Source: Nymphaea colorata
Lineage: Eukaryota; Streptophyta; Magnoliopsida; Nymphaeales; Nymphaeaceae
Direction of reading: 5' to 3'
Length of the DNA stretch: 64,000 nt
Assembly (NCBI RefSeq): GCF_008831285.2
Contig: NC_045143.1
Location: forward strand, 17,941,655 to 18,005,654
Part shown: positions 48,330-60,299 of the stretch, in pieces
Layout: every line of letters begins with the position of its first letter
Numbering within the stretch: position 1 is the stretch's first letter
Program-made: the position numbers and the translations under genes
Notes under the pieces: model-generated
The model's input: the letters and a program-made list of their open reading frames with translations, nothing else
Told to the model about the DNA's origin: nothing
Database searches by the model: none

Positions 48330-51274
48330 TTGTTTGTGGTCAAGTTCTCAATGGTGTATCATATATAGCCTCTGACTCCACCCGTTGAAGATGGACCTGC
48401 CTCATCCACGAACACAAAGATCATTGTTCAGGAAAACAATCCGTTGAAGATCACCACCATGCTGTTCATTGGGACAGATTGCATTACTGGGCGAAAGTTA
48501 TCAGATTTTATCTCAGCAGAAAAAGCAAAGATGATTACATCTTAGGTACCATACCTAAACCTGCAGAAAATGATCCCACTTATGATAATTGGGTGTCTGT
48601 GAAAATGATATGATTATGTCTTGGATTCTTAATTCCGTTGAGACACAAATTGGTAAAATTTTCATGTTTATGGACACTGCAAAAGATTTATGGTATGCTA
48701 CTAAAGATGTTTTTGGAGAACAAAGTAATATAGCTAGAGTTTATGAGCTGCAAAATGAAAACGCCAAACTTACTCATGATGAAAAAAAAAAATTATTGTC
48801 TATGTGGGAAATCCCCGTGGTATGTTTGAGGAATTACTTATATGTAGACCACCATCAACTGATCTTTGGGTTCATAATCAAAGATTTGAAGAGGACAAAG
48901 TCTTTAAACTTCTAGCTGGTCTAAGCCATGACTATGAATATCTTCGAAACGAAATTCTCAAGACTGTTTCCTCTCCCATCGTTTAACATTGTTTGTGGTA
49001 TGATTCAACAGGATGAAATCCATCGAAAAGTTATGATCTCATCTTCCTCTGTGGCAATCTCAACACCTGCCGAGTAGCCGGATAAAATTGTGTTTCATGT
49101 CAAAGCACCTTACTCTCAAGCACACGGTAATTTTTCTACATCCCAAAATAAGTCAAAGGCTAGATCTCATTTCAAGTTTATTTATTTTCAAAAACTTGGC
49201 CACACTCATGACCGCTGCTAAGATCTTGCTGGCAAACCACAATGCAACAAAGACTCAAATCAAGCGACCACCAAAAGTGACTCACAGCAAATGCAGCCTC
49301 TTGTGTCACTAGAGATGAGATGATGAAGTTGTTCAATCAAATGGCTAAAATGAACTTGGTAACGTCTCAACCGATCACTCAATCATCTCAGCAACATGTC
49401 AATTCAGGTATGTCTTTTGCCTACATTCTTAACAGTCAAATTCATGATTCGATGATTGATTCCAAAGCCACTAACCACATGACCCATCAACCTTTTTTAT
49501 CAACTGTTATTGACAAAATCAAACCTATTTTCAAAGCTAATGGCTCAATCATGTGGGTTACCAGCACAAGTCACATGAAATTTTTAGATCACAACGAGAA
49601 GTTGCACATCCTTCATGTTCCTAAAATTTCCATAAATTTTTTGTCCAGCAGTAAGATCACACAAACGCATAATTGCATAGTTATTTTTTCATCTAAAAAT
49701 GTTATATTTTAGGATGCAATGACGATGAAGGAGATTCATAAAGGCATTCAACGAGATGGACTATATTTTCAAGATTTTAACAGTTTTGCTTTCTTTAATT
49801 GTTCTTCTTCACATGGATTGTTTACGGCACTCTTGTTTAGGACATGATTCTCAAAATGTTGTTAGAATGTTATTTCTTAAACTTTCTTATTCTACTTATT
49901 CATGTGACGCTTGTGAATTTGCAAAATCTACTCAATTACCGTTCAATAATGGTGCCCATCAGAGTGCCGTCTTGTTTGATCTTGTTCACTCATATGTGTA
50001 AAGACCTGCACCTTTTGAGTCCATTAGTGGTTTCCGATATTATGTTACATTTATTGAAGATAAATCTCATGTCACTTAGGTACATTTCTTGAAATGGTGT
50101 TGCTGAATGCAAAAGCTGCAACTTTCTAAATGTGGTGTGTGCTTATTTGTTCAAATGAATGCTCCGCAAGATTGTTGGTCAGATGCTATCTCCATGGCTT
50201 GTTACATCATCAATCGGTTACCTAGCAGAAAACCTTGGCAAATTGCTTCCATGAATTTTTGACTCAGCATTCTGCTTCAATTAATCATTTTAAAGTTTTT
50301 GGATGCAAATGCTTTGTCCACCTTCAGGAGCATTTTCGGCATAATCTTTAAAAACATGTGATTAAGTACATCTATATTGGCTACTCTATTTCCAAAAAGG
50401 GCTTGAAGTGCTATGATCTAGTTTCCAAACGTCCTTATATTTCCATAGACATTTGATTTTTTGAATATGAACCTTTTTTCTCAAAGTCTACTCATCATGA
50501 GGAGGACATAGGGATGTCATCCACGATGATCCAAATAAACTCTCGAAGAGGATTATTCTACCATGTTTGATGGTTTTCAATCAACCACTAATATTGGTGG
50601 CATTCAATCCACATGTGTTTGAGAACCCTGGTAGCAGTTCTCCAACAAGTCAACCTGATTCCTCATCTCATCATCTCAATACACAAGTCAAGCAACCTTC
50701 TCACCACCAAGGCACTCAAATGGGTCATCAAGTAGTCTTTGACTCAAGATTAAACCCATAACATACATGAAGTTAGGAGATCCACTCGTATCCCTCATCT
50801 ACCGACCCGGTTTAGAGATTTCTACCCTTTTTGTTCCAAGTTAGTGCAGTCCAATACTAAACACTTTGTTGAAAAACAAGTAGATTTTAGCAATTTGTTA
50901 ACCAAATATCAAAACTACTTATCAATACCTAAACTCACTAGGAACCAACAACATTTCAAGAAGCTAGTATGTATTTTCAGTGGAGAAAGGCCATGAATGA
51001 AGAATTGAATGCCCTAGAAAAGAAATCAGACCTGGACAATGGTTCCCCTCCCAGCAGGAAAGCAGCCAGTGGGATGTTGGCAGATATATGAATAAAGTAC
51101 AATACTGATGGATCTATTGACAGATATAAAGACAAACTACTCACAAAAGGGTGCACTCAATGTAAAGCTATTGACTTTATCGAGACATTCGCTCCAGTGG
51201 CCAAAATGAACTCTACTTAGATCTTGCTATCAGTAGCTACAAATAGAAACTGGGATACTTTCCAACTAGACGGG
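48330..51274 (+). pseudogene. Copia 5 gag-pol, decayed and cut by the Tat element
   Basis: The gag part is of UBN2 type (DLWYATKDVFGEQSN; FKLLAGLSHDYEYLRNEIL, 48660-48960). The protease motif reads MIDSKATNHMT near 49455, where DSGA is expected. Pre-integrase sequence (LRHSCLGHDSQNVVRMLF; CDACEFAKSTQLPF) lies near 49820-49950. Integrase survives in fragments (LVHSYV; WCCxxK-like pieces near 50090). The linker with VRRSTRIPHLPTRF lies near 50770. RT begins (FIETFAPVAKM near 51180) and stops at FQLDG, where the Tat LTR starts. Stops and frameshifts are frequent. Confidence 0.85.
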
Positions 51275-51994
51275 TGTAATCACCCCAAATTTTTCAAAAA
51301 TGCTACACTCTTTTACCAAAACACAAAATCCAATTTTTGGATCTAAACTAGATCCAAAACCCAAGTTCAGATCTAAATCAAGCATTTCAAATCCAAAATT
51401 CGAAATTAAAGTGCGAAACTACAAAATTTGAGTGTCGAGTGTGTGCGGACCTTCCCTTTGTTTTAAGCTCTCATTCTCACACCAAAACATGTTTTAAACC
51501 CAAGTTGCATGCTAGAACGAGTCAACAAGCGACTGAACCAAAATCAGATTTGGAGCAAGTTCGGAGCCGCCCATTTTTGACAAAAATTTTTCTTTAACCA
51601 TCTTAAATAAAAATAATAATAATAATAAATATAAACAACATTTTTATTTCAGTTTATCAGATTTTATTTGTTAAAAAAAATTGTTTTTTTGCACTCCCGC
51701 GACATGCAGTTGACGCTTACACACACGAGCGTGTCGCGCAATGCGCGACTGTCACCCGCGACCGCCAAAAAAGTCTACTGGGGCCTGCCTTCTACCCAGG
51801 CCCCATTTTTCTTCAAAACTTGACCTTTAGAGGGCAATTTTGAGCGTTTTAAGTGGCATTAGCCCTACATACACCTCAAAAATGAATTTTCAGGCCTAAT
51901 AGCCAATCATACTTATGCAAAACCTATTCAAAATTATTTGCAAATGTTATAAAAATCTAAAAAATTTGAATTTAAAGTTTTGGCTCCAAAAGTC

Positions 51995-52004
51995 TATATA
52001 AATA
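51995..52004 (+). promoter_or_regulatory. TATA box of the Tat LTR
   Basis: Tatataaata is followed by a C-rich stretch. Equivalent TATA boxes occur at 20751-20757 and, reversed, at 8059-8066 in the related LTRs, so position and motif are conserved. Confidence 0.7.
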
Positions 52005-52166
52005 CCCCCATTTTTCCCCCTCTTGGGCAAGGAGCTAGCCCTTGAAGAAACTCTAGTGCATTTGAAGACTTAGAGTTCTCCCAAGCTCTCTTCCTCCATT
52101 TTCTCTCTTCTTCTCCTCAATCTTCTTCTTCTTCTCCAACTTAGAGAAAGCTACAACAATTTCAAG

Positions 52167-52868
52167 TAAGGCTGGGCATCGGGCCGGGCCAAGCCGGCCC
52201 GATAAAAATGTAAAAATCAAAGCCCGGCATTAGAAATGGGCCGGCCCGAGGCCCGGCCCGTTTCTAAATGGGCCGGGCCGGGCTCATGTAATATCGGGCC
52301 TCGGGCTTCAGTTTATGCCCGACGCCCGGCCCGGCTCAATTGTTAATGGGTCGGGCGGGTTGGGCCGGGCCTTGGGCCGGGCCTTGAGCCGGGCTTTGAG
52401 GCGGGCTGGGCGATGAAGAGGCAGCCGATGGGCGACAGCGATGAAGGGGAAGCCAATGTGCGACGGTGACGACCGGAGGAGGCAGCCGATGGGCAATGAA
52501 GAGGCAGTCGATGGGCAACGGCGATGGCGACGACCGGAGGAGGCAGCCAATGGGCGATGAAGAGGCAGCCGATGGGCGACGAGGAGGCAGTCTCGAGTCT
52601 CGACGGGGAGAAACAGGAAAGTTAAAAGTATCATTAATTCATTATCAACGTTATTAAACCCTAAGTTCATTTTTCAGAAAAAAAAAAAGAAAATAATGTC
52701 CTTCTCGGGCCACCGACGATCACAGCGGCTGGCCCGAGCCCGACCCGTTAATTACTGGGCTGGGCCGAGCCCGGTAATTAATGGCCCAAAAATCAAATTT
52801 GCAAGGCCCATGCCCGGGCCCGAGTCGGGCCAGGTACGGGCGGCGGCCCGGCCCGGTGCCCAGGCTTA
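52167..52868. mobile_element. Non-autonomous hAT element, 702 bp, in the Tat LTR
   Basis: The ends are taaggctgggcatcgggcc and, in reverse, taagcctgggcaccgggcc. The flanks atttcaag (52159-52166) and acttcaag (52869-52876) match at 7 of 8 positions. The interior has an imperfect minisatellite 'gaagaggcagccgatgggc' at about 52405-52590, giving spurious ORFs on both strands. No transposase. Confidence 0.9.
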
Positions 52869-54293
52869 ACTTCAAGGAAGCATGAAGATCTCTTGGAGGC
52901 CTCTTCTTCATCACCTTGGAGCTCTATTCAAGGTGAGTCTAAGATCATTCCAAGCAAGGGTGATCATTTTCTTCTCGAATCATTCTCATAAGAGGTATGT
53001 AACCAACATCTCATTTCATTTTTTGTATTTTCTTCCATTCTTCATCTTCCCATGGTCATACAAGATAGCTCTAAAATCTCTTAGTGTCAAGAGGCTATTC
53101 TTGAGTGCATCGAGAGCATGAGAGGGCAAAGTGACATTTCATTTTATGATTCAGTCATGCTATCTCTTTTTTTAATATAATTTTGTTTTACTTCTCTCAT
53201 TTTCCTCTCCTCTTCATCTCTATTTTAGACTCAAGACACTATGCTCGAGCATACCTGGAGCATGAGAAGAGGAAATGATATTTTATTTTATGATTGCATC
53301 ATGTTCTAGTTGGATGTAGCCTTGTTTTGGTTCCTTTATTTTCTCTCCTCCTCATCTCCCCAGGGCCATATGAGATAGTTCTCAATCTCTATCTTAGAGT
53401 CAAGAGACTATACTCGAGTGTACCGGGAGCATGGGAAGATGAGATGATATTTCATTTTATGGTTGAATCATGCTCTTTCTCTATTCTTAAATATTGCTTT
53501 GATTTTATCCATGCATAGTTGTTTGATTTTTCATTTATATGTGAATCCACGGTGAGAATGGGAGTATGGTTTGGGATTTCCTCCTCATTTAATGTTAAAT
53601 TTTGAGGTTGGGACTTGTGCAGCCCGGGGAGAATCCTCACGAATATGTACATGTTAAAAATGCATCTTCATGTTATTACTTTTAGTTTCCTTCTTAATAA
53701 CCCAATTAAGAACCCTAATGAGTGTCTCGTTATGTTGTTTGTTTGTCTTCCATACCCAACGATGAAAGAAATATATCCCTTGTAGCAAACCAAATAATAA
53801 CATTCTATGTTTATATATAAATCATATTTTACAAAAGGTTTTTGAAAGCAAATTCCCTCTCTAATATGGTTTTGGATACTTAACTTAGGCTCTTACATGA
53901 GTCAAAACTCCCCTCCGGCCTACATTTAACTTGAAGTCGGTTAGTTTTCATTTCTTGATTTCTTCTAATCTCATGAAGATATGTATGTATGTATATGCAT
54001 GTTATATACATATATGTGTGCATGATGATTTTCTTCCTTCTCTCTCTACCTTTTCATATTTTACAAATTTTCATATATACATGAATGCATGTGCATATGT
54101 GTTCTATTTTCTATCTCTTGAATCTTTTATTTCTCTTTTCAAGACAAATATCTTTCCTTACAAATTTTCTTATACATACACATATAAGTATGTATATGTA
54201 TTTCTCTTTTCCTCTAAAAATCTCTCTTCTTATTCAAATCATTATCATTTTTTTACAAATTTTCATATATGTACATATGTGATGGCATGAACA

Positions 54294-54298
<5 letters not shown>

Positions 54299-54357
<59 letters not shown>
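54299..54357. repeat. (CT)n microsatellite, 59 bp
   Basis: Uninterrupted CT run inside the Tat LTR. Confidence 0.98.
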
Positions 54358-54358
<1 letters not shown>

Positions 54359-55112
54359 ATGAGAGTATTTCATTTTTTCCATTCTTTTTAACATTTCCTC
54401 TCATGATCTTTTTACTTACAGACCTCGTCAAGACCAAAAATCAAGCAATGACCCAATATTAGATTCATGTTTGATGGTCTACAACCCCAATCCATTTTCA
54501 AAAATTTTTCCTTCTTATATATGATAATTATCAAAACAAGAATCTTAGATTTATGTTATGGTAGGAATGAATGATGTTCATTTCAAATCATACAGGATCA
54601 ATGCATTTTTGCATTCACACTCACTTGACACCACAAATGATCGCAAGCACCTCTCCAAAAGAATTTTAGCAAGATGAGATGGAACTCTAATTAAGTAGTA
54701 ACCGAATTAGAGCAAAGTCTCAAACCTACTTAAAGTCTTGAGAGAATACTAAAATGACTTCAAAAACGATTTCTTAAGCCTTCCAAATAATATTTCTCAA
54801 TTTTAGTTTTCTCCCAAATGTTTCACATTCTCAAGTAATTCTTCAAGAATCTTTTCAAAAGTTTGAAACATCAAACTTTCAACATTTCTCTCAAACACAA
54901 CATCGCATTTAGAACCACAAGGATGTTCAAGCCAAAATGAAATGCATCAATAATAAACATAGCCCTTGGATTGATAACCCCCAGTAAAGGCGCTGGAATC
55001 GGTCGATCCTCGTACCAATGGGCGAGTCCCTTTCTTACTCATTTTCAAAACAAAACTCATTTTTCTGGAGCACTCCAAAACCAAAAGTAAAAATTTTAGG
55101 GGTGCAAACAGA

Positions 55113-55130
55113 TGGCGCCTGTGATGGGAC
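55113..55130 (+). other. Primer binding site of the Tat element
   Basis: Tggcgcctgtgatgggac lies two bases after the LTR. The tggcgcc start is the usual site of Tat/Athila-type Gypsy elements, which prime from a tRNA other than iMet. Confidence 0.8.
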
Positions 55131-55572
55131 CCGTCATCGTTTGGATATGATTATAATTGATGCATTTCTACTAACTTGAACATTTCACATATTGTCGATG
55201 ATAAAGCATGTCCCCTTATTTTAGCCTTGACCCTATTGGTATTTCATTACATTGCTTGATGATTGTGCTTGCTTGCATATAAGACTAATTGATAATGATC
55301 AATCGTGTTCATTTAGATTTAGTATCAAATACATCCCTCCTCAATTTTAAAGTTGTTTGAAAACAATATTTACTCTTCTATTTATTTTAATCACTATCTT
55401 TAGCAACATTGCATTAGGGACGACTGATTTTGCATGATTTTTCATATTTCAAAATTCCTCATACCTATTTGTCTCAGTCATCATGTTGTCGGGCTTGGTC
55501 TTAGGTGGTAGCATAAGACTAAGCCTTATAACTGGACCATACCTTCGGTGTAAAAACTCCCTCGTTAGTACT

Positions 55573-57079
55573 ATGAGTGGTATATCGATGAGTGATCAAG
55601 AAAAGGTTGTTGAACCCTACCCTTAGTTGCCTAAGGAAGAATTTATGCTAATACTAAGTCATTCGGCTAAAGTATATAAGCGTAACTTGACATTGGATTA
55701 TCGTGACAAAAAATTATCTCAATTAGGTCCCTATATCTATTTTGTCCAAAATTTTTTCGAATGACATATGGATGTGCATAAAACCGTATGTGATGTTTCA
55801 CAACCTCATTATATACCTCTTTAAACTAGTCATCATTTAAACTCTACCCTTCAAAGTCATCATTCAAGATGTATTCTTTCCAATGTGGTGTCATCTTCCC
55901 TTATGATCACATCTTCTTTGGGGAAGGACCCGAATCGTCTACTTACATTTCTCTTGAGTCTAAACCTTTGGCTTCCGAATGGTATCGGTCTTGGCATCCC
56001 ACCTTTTCTCGGATGTTTCCTTCCTACTTTGAAGAATGTGGGCTAGAGATAGTGGCAACCAGAGGAATTCAATCCATGGATGGAAATTTGGTGCATGCAA
56101 TTGTCGAGCGATGGAACCCAAGAACCTCCTCTTTTTGGTTTTCATGGGGAGAAATGACAGTGCTATTAGATGAATTTGCTGAAATACTAGACCTCCCCAC
56201 CCTGACTTGTGACCCAAATGAACCATTAGAGAAATAAATCCTTGTGAACCCGATCAAGGTTAATGCAAATGACCTTATTGCTCACTTTACTGAATGAAAA
56301 ACTTGGCCTTTAGTAGAAAACTATGAAAACCAAACCATTAACTTGAAAACCTTATATGAAGAATTTGGAGTCTATGTTGAATCTTCCATTTTACCTCGAA
56401 AAGCCATAGGAAGAATTAAACATTGTATGATGCTTTGCACAGTGAGAGTGACCCTTTTCACTAATGGAAGTGACCTCCTAAATATTCGTATTGCCCAACT
56501 TTTTTTATATGGGGGCATAGTGGGTCCCGGCATTTTCAATAGCAATGACAACCTTGGCTTTTCTCAATCAAGGACTCACCCGCTTTACTATTGAAGATAC
56601 CGAATTTATAGAAGGATGCACATATGCTTTACAATTGTGGTTCCTTGAGCACGCGGGACCTCAAGCCAGTCTATTCAGAAACACTAATGGAGTATTGACA
56701 ATTTTAGAACAATACCACAGTTTGATCGAGCAGTTGGATGAAGATGAAATCATTTGGGATTATTGTGATCGTCATCAGGGCCCACCTCAATACACTCACC
56801 ATCATCATGGGCGTACCAGGCTCTTATTTCATAGTTGATTATTGTGCTCATAGATGCATGAGGCAGTTTTCTCAAAGGCAGAAGATGGTTTTTATGCATA
56901 CACCAATTGGAGCTATTCCTGAATTCGACCTCAGTTCTCCTCATTGGACAGCATTATTTGCAGTAGCTTGACAAGAATTGAACACGCAGATATCATACAC
57001 TTGGTTCTCAAGCCCAGTGGTAAAGAAAGAATATACCAAGTGGTGGGATGCCAACCGACCACCATCCATCCTTCCTTAA
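55573..57079 (+). pseudogene. Extra ORF upstream of gag, plant-mobile-domain-like
   Basis: Opens with SGISMSDQEKVVEPYP, then a TAG and further frame changes. The central part reads VERWNPRTSSFWFSWGEMTVLLDEFAEILDLP (55,869-56,237 frame, quoted here as two linked motifs: FWFSWGEMTVLLDEFA and ILDLP). This is the signature seen in plant mobile domain (PMD) proteins, where GEMT-like and LGLP-like motifs follow each other. Later parts read YALQLWFLEHAGPQ (about 56,620) and RCMRQFSQRQKM (about 56,855), then KWWDANRP before the stop. Total length would be near 500 residues. Such an ORF before gag is known in Tat/Ogre elements; its role is not established. The PMD assignment rests on motif reading. 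Confidence 0.65.
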
Positions 57080-57264
57080 AAGTTTATGTTGTCAACTTTG
57101 TAATCCTTATGTCATCTTTAGTCATTGTCATTTTTGTTGGTGTTTTCTTTATATGTAACTTTTAAAAACTCTTAATGCAATATGAACCTTCATTTCATCA
57201 TCATTTCCTTCCAATGACTCTTCATTTTCCTATCTCATAAGGTGAATACTTGAAAGCCAACAAG

Positions 57265-59760
57265 ATGGTTGAGACCAAATTACAAGCTAAGCAGGTACCT
57301 CAAAACGAGGCTTCATCTTCCAAGCTTAGGCCATAAACACTTGGCCTCCCCACAATTGAGCCAAAAGGCTACCATATGTTCTGGTTCTTCATGAAGTGAT
57401 TTTTTAAGGAACAAGAAGAACAAAAGACCCTGATGGTTACACCAGAATCGGAAACTGAAAAAGCTGTCAAGTAGAAGAGAAAGAAGAAAATAACAAATCT
57501 GCTCCTACATATCAGGATGAAGACCATATGGGTTCAGATTCAGCAACCAGTAAAGAGGAAAAACCCGAACTACTTCCTCTTAAGAAGAAAAAGACAACAA
57601 AGAGAAGCAAAAAGGGAAAAGAAATTATGGTGGAAAGTATCACACCTAACCCTATCACTACTAGAAGTTCGGAAGAAATATCCAAAAGAAAGAGAAAGCC
57701 TACCAGAAAAGGCAAAAGGACAAAGAGGTACATCCCCAGTAGTAGCTCAGACAGTAAGAGTTCTGCAGAGAAAGTAAAGGAGATCAATGGAAAGAAGAAA
57801 AAGACGAAGCCAGAATTAGTTGAATCAAGTGATGATGAAAGTCCGACTAAGCGTAGGTTTTATGAAATGAAGAAAAGAATGAACAATCTTGAACTCAAGG
57901 GAAAAGGAAAACGTTCATACTTATGTGAGGATTACTACCTTGGTATTCAAGGCGACGAAGACGTGAAAGGCTTGCCCAAGGAATTCATCAGATATGATGG
58001 AACCATGCCCACACGTTCATCTTTCAACCTTCTTTACTGAATGCTACAAAATTCAGACAAACAACAGAGCCTTGTTTCGTTATTTTTCAAGAAGTCTTGA
58101 AGGCATCGCCGCACAATGGTACAAAAAAAATGTCAACCTAATCGAACTGAAGAAATTTGACAAATTGATTAACATGTTTGTCGAACGATTTGAGCAAAAT
58201 GCTCTCATGGCTCCAACCCTCAGTACCATTTGCAGTCTCCATCAGAAACAAGGAGAAAAGGCTTGAGAATTCATCCAAAAATGGAGAATTCAATGCAACA
58301 AGATGAAGGAGCCCATTTTTGAAACACAAGCTCTATCAATCATTAGGAAAAATCTTGCTCAGCCCTTGAAAAGTCTCATATGCAATGCCCCGATCAAGAC
58401 CTTTGCCGAGTTTATTGAACATGCAAATTCAATAGAGGAAGGAATCGATGAAGGTGATTTTGATGGAATCATTGCTCCTAAGTACAAGGAAGATGAAAAG
58501 AAAGGAGGGAGTACACAGTTGCCTCCACACTTTATAGCTAATGTCGGCATTCGAAAGGACAATAGTATCAGCTATAAGCAGGACAAAGAAATCAATCACA
58601 AGAAGAACATACAGTTTTCCAAAGTCAATGATGAAAGGAAAAATAAACACCCAAGTTGGGGTTATGACTGAAAATTTACTCCTCTGAGTCAGTCCCGTGA
58701 GAAGATCCTGGCATACCTCATTGCCAAAGGAACTATCGTCTTGCCAAAAGTATCAGAGCCTTCGAAAATGATGGGAGGAGATAAAGAAAAGCTATGTAAG
58801 TTTCATCGTGCCCCTGGTCATGAAACTGAGGATTGTTTTGTCCTCAAAAACATTATCCAAGACTTCATCAACAAGGTTCTCAAGATTGGTGATGATAGCA
58901 TCCTTGAGGTATTAAGGAATCCATTTCCTGATCGCGGTAAAACGGCAGTAGCCACGATCACCATAGGCACTCCACTTCCATATCATCTGCATGAGCACAT
59001 CCGACCTTGTGATAGAAGCACTTTACACAAAGTCATGGTGACGGATTATGGAAAGAAACCTCTGGATTTTATTGCTATGATGAACGGCAAAACAGAACTT
59101 TCACCTAAAAAACTTCTCATAATCCCAAAGACTTTTATCCTACGAGGCAGTGATAATCAATCATCAGATGACTCTTCATACAAAGATCCATGCTACTTGG
59201 GTGAGGTTCTCCCCTTAGAAGAGCATATGATTGAGGGAGACTAGATTTGACCCTCTAAAGATCAGTCAATTACCTTTTTAGAAAAAGACCTATCAAAATG
59301 GGGATATTACCATGTAGATGCTCTTTATATCATTGTCCAAGTCAATGGGATGACTGGGCCACATGTATTGATTGTTGGAGGAAGTGGCTTAAACATTTGT
59401 CCTGATCTCATAGCCAAAGCTTTGGGATTTGTGGACAAATATCGCTCCGATGATATCAAGATCTACGGATATGATGGCCGAGGCATGAACAATAAAGGTA
59501 CTCTCGACATGAACATGATCATTGAAAACACCAGTCATTGCATTGTATTCCATGTAGTGGATGTGCCACCATCATATAACTTACTTTTGGGACGACCTTG
59601 GATCCACCAAGTACGAGGAATCTCATTCACTCTTCATCAGTGCCTCAAATGGAATTCTAGCCCATCGGTCATCACCATACGTGCTGAGGATCTGGTCGAA
59701 AGGTTGGTGTAACCAATGCTCCCTAGACCAATTGATTTGGTGGATGTACCCAGCAAAAGA
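57265..59760 (+). pseudogene. Tat gag-protease
   Basis: A Lys/Glu/Ser-rich start (57,265-57,900) leads into the gag core (EGIAAQWYKKNV; FDKLINMFVERFEQNA; ALSIIRKNLAQPLKSL). A zinc-knuckle-like CKFHRAPGHETEDC lies near 58,797-58,840, the C-x2-H variant common in this lineage. The protease-like motif reads VLIVGGSGLNIC near 59,370; the expected catalytic Asp (DGGS) is Val. From 57,994 one frame is kept to 59,712 with a few stops, several at positions where Trp (TGG) is expected, for example TGA at 58,264 and 58,669. Confidence 0.85.
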
Positions 59761-60299
59761 ATAGCGAAGGACAGACCTTAGGAACAATTGATGCGAAACA
59801 TGGAGGTAGGTGAATCATCTGAGAGTGCTTATATTGTTTCAAACAATCATGCAAGTTATCAAAAAAAACCCTTATATGTTCATTTCATGAAAAACCCTAA
59901 GGGATTTCAGTTGCTTCTGAAATGTGGCTATCGTCCATTCACTGGTCTCGAGAAGAACAAAGATGACATCTTGCAGCTGATCAGTGTCCCTTTTCAAATG
60001 AACACCAGAGGATTGGGATATCATGAAGAAATTTGAAGAAGATCTTGTGGGTTGATAGTATTCATCTTTGTTTCAAATCCTCTCATGAATTTTGTAATCT
60101 TAAACTTCTTTTTGTGTGGTCTCATGGGAGGACCCCATTTCTATGAACTAAAAACTTTTCTTTTGATACGCAATGCAAGTAATCTTTTGTTGTCAATTTT
60201 AATTTCATCCAATTCTTTCTTTTATCCTCTCTTTACAGGATGTTGGAACCCAATATGTTTCAATTTCTTCTTTTTCCTCGGAAGTCCTCATAAAAAGCA

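Larger units (their letters stand above)
51275..55110 (+). repeat. 5' LTR of the Tat element (3836 bp)
   Basis: It starts tgtaatcacccc and ends ggggtgcaaaca, which together form a short inverted repeat with tg...ca ends. It contains a TATA box, a CT-rich leader, a nested hAT element (52167-52868), 'gggccatatgagatag' repeat phrases between 53040 and 53410 (three imperfect copies of about 150-180 bp) and a (CT)n tract. Without the nested element it is about 3.1 kb. Confidence 0.88.

Noticed and set aside
52304-52670. ORFs on both strands with HRLPLHRP-type repeats
   Set aside because: Products of the minisatellite inside the 702-bp hAT element.
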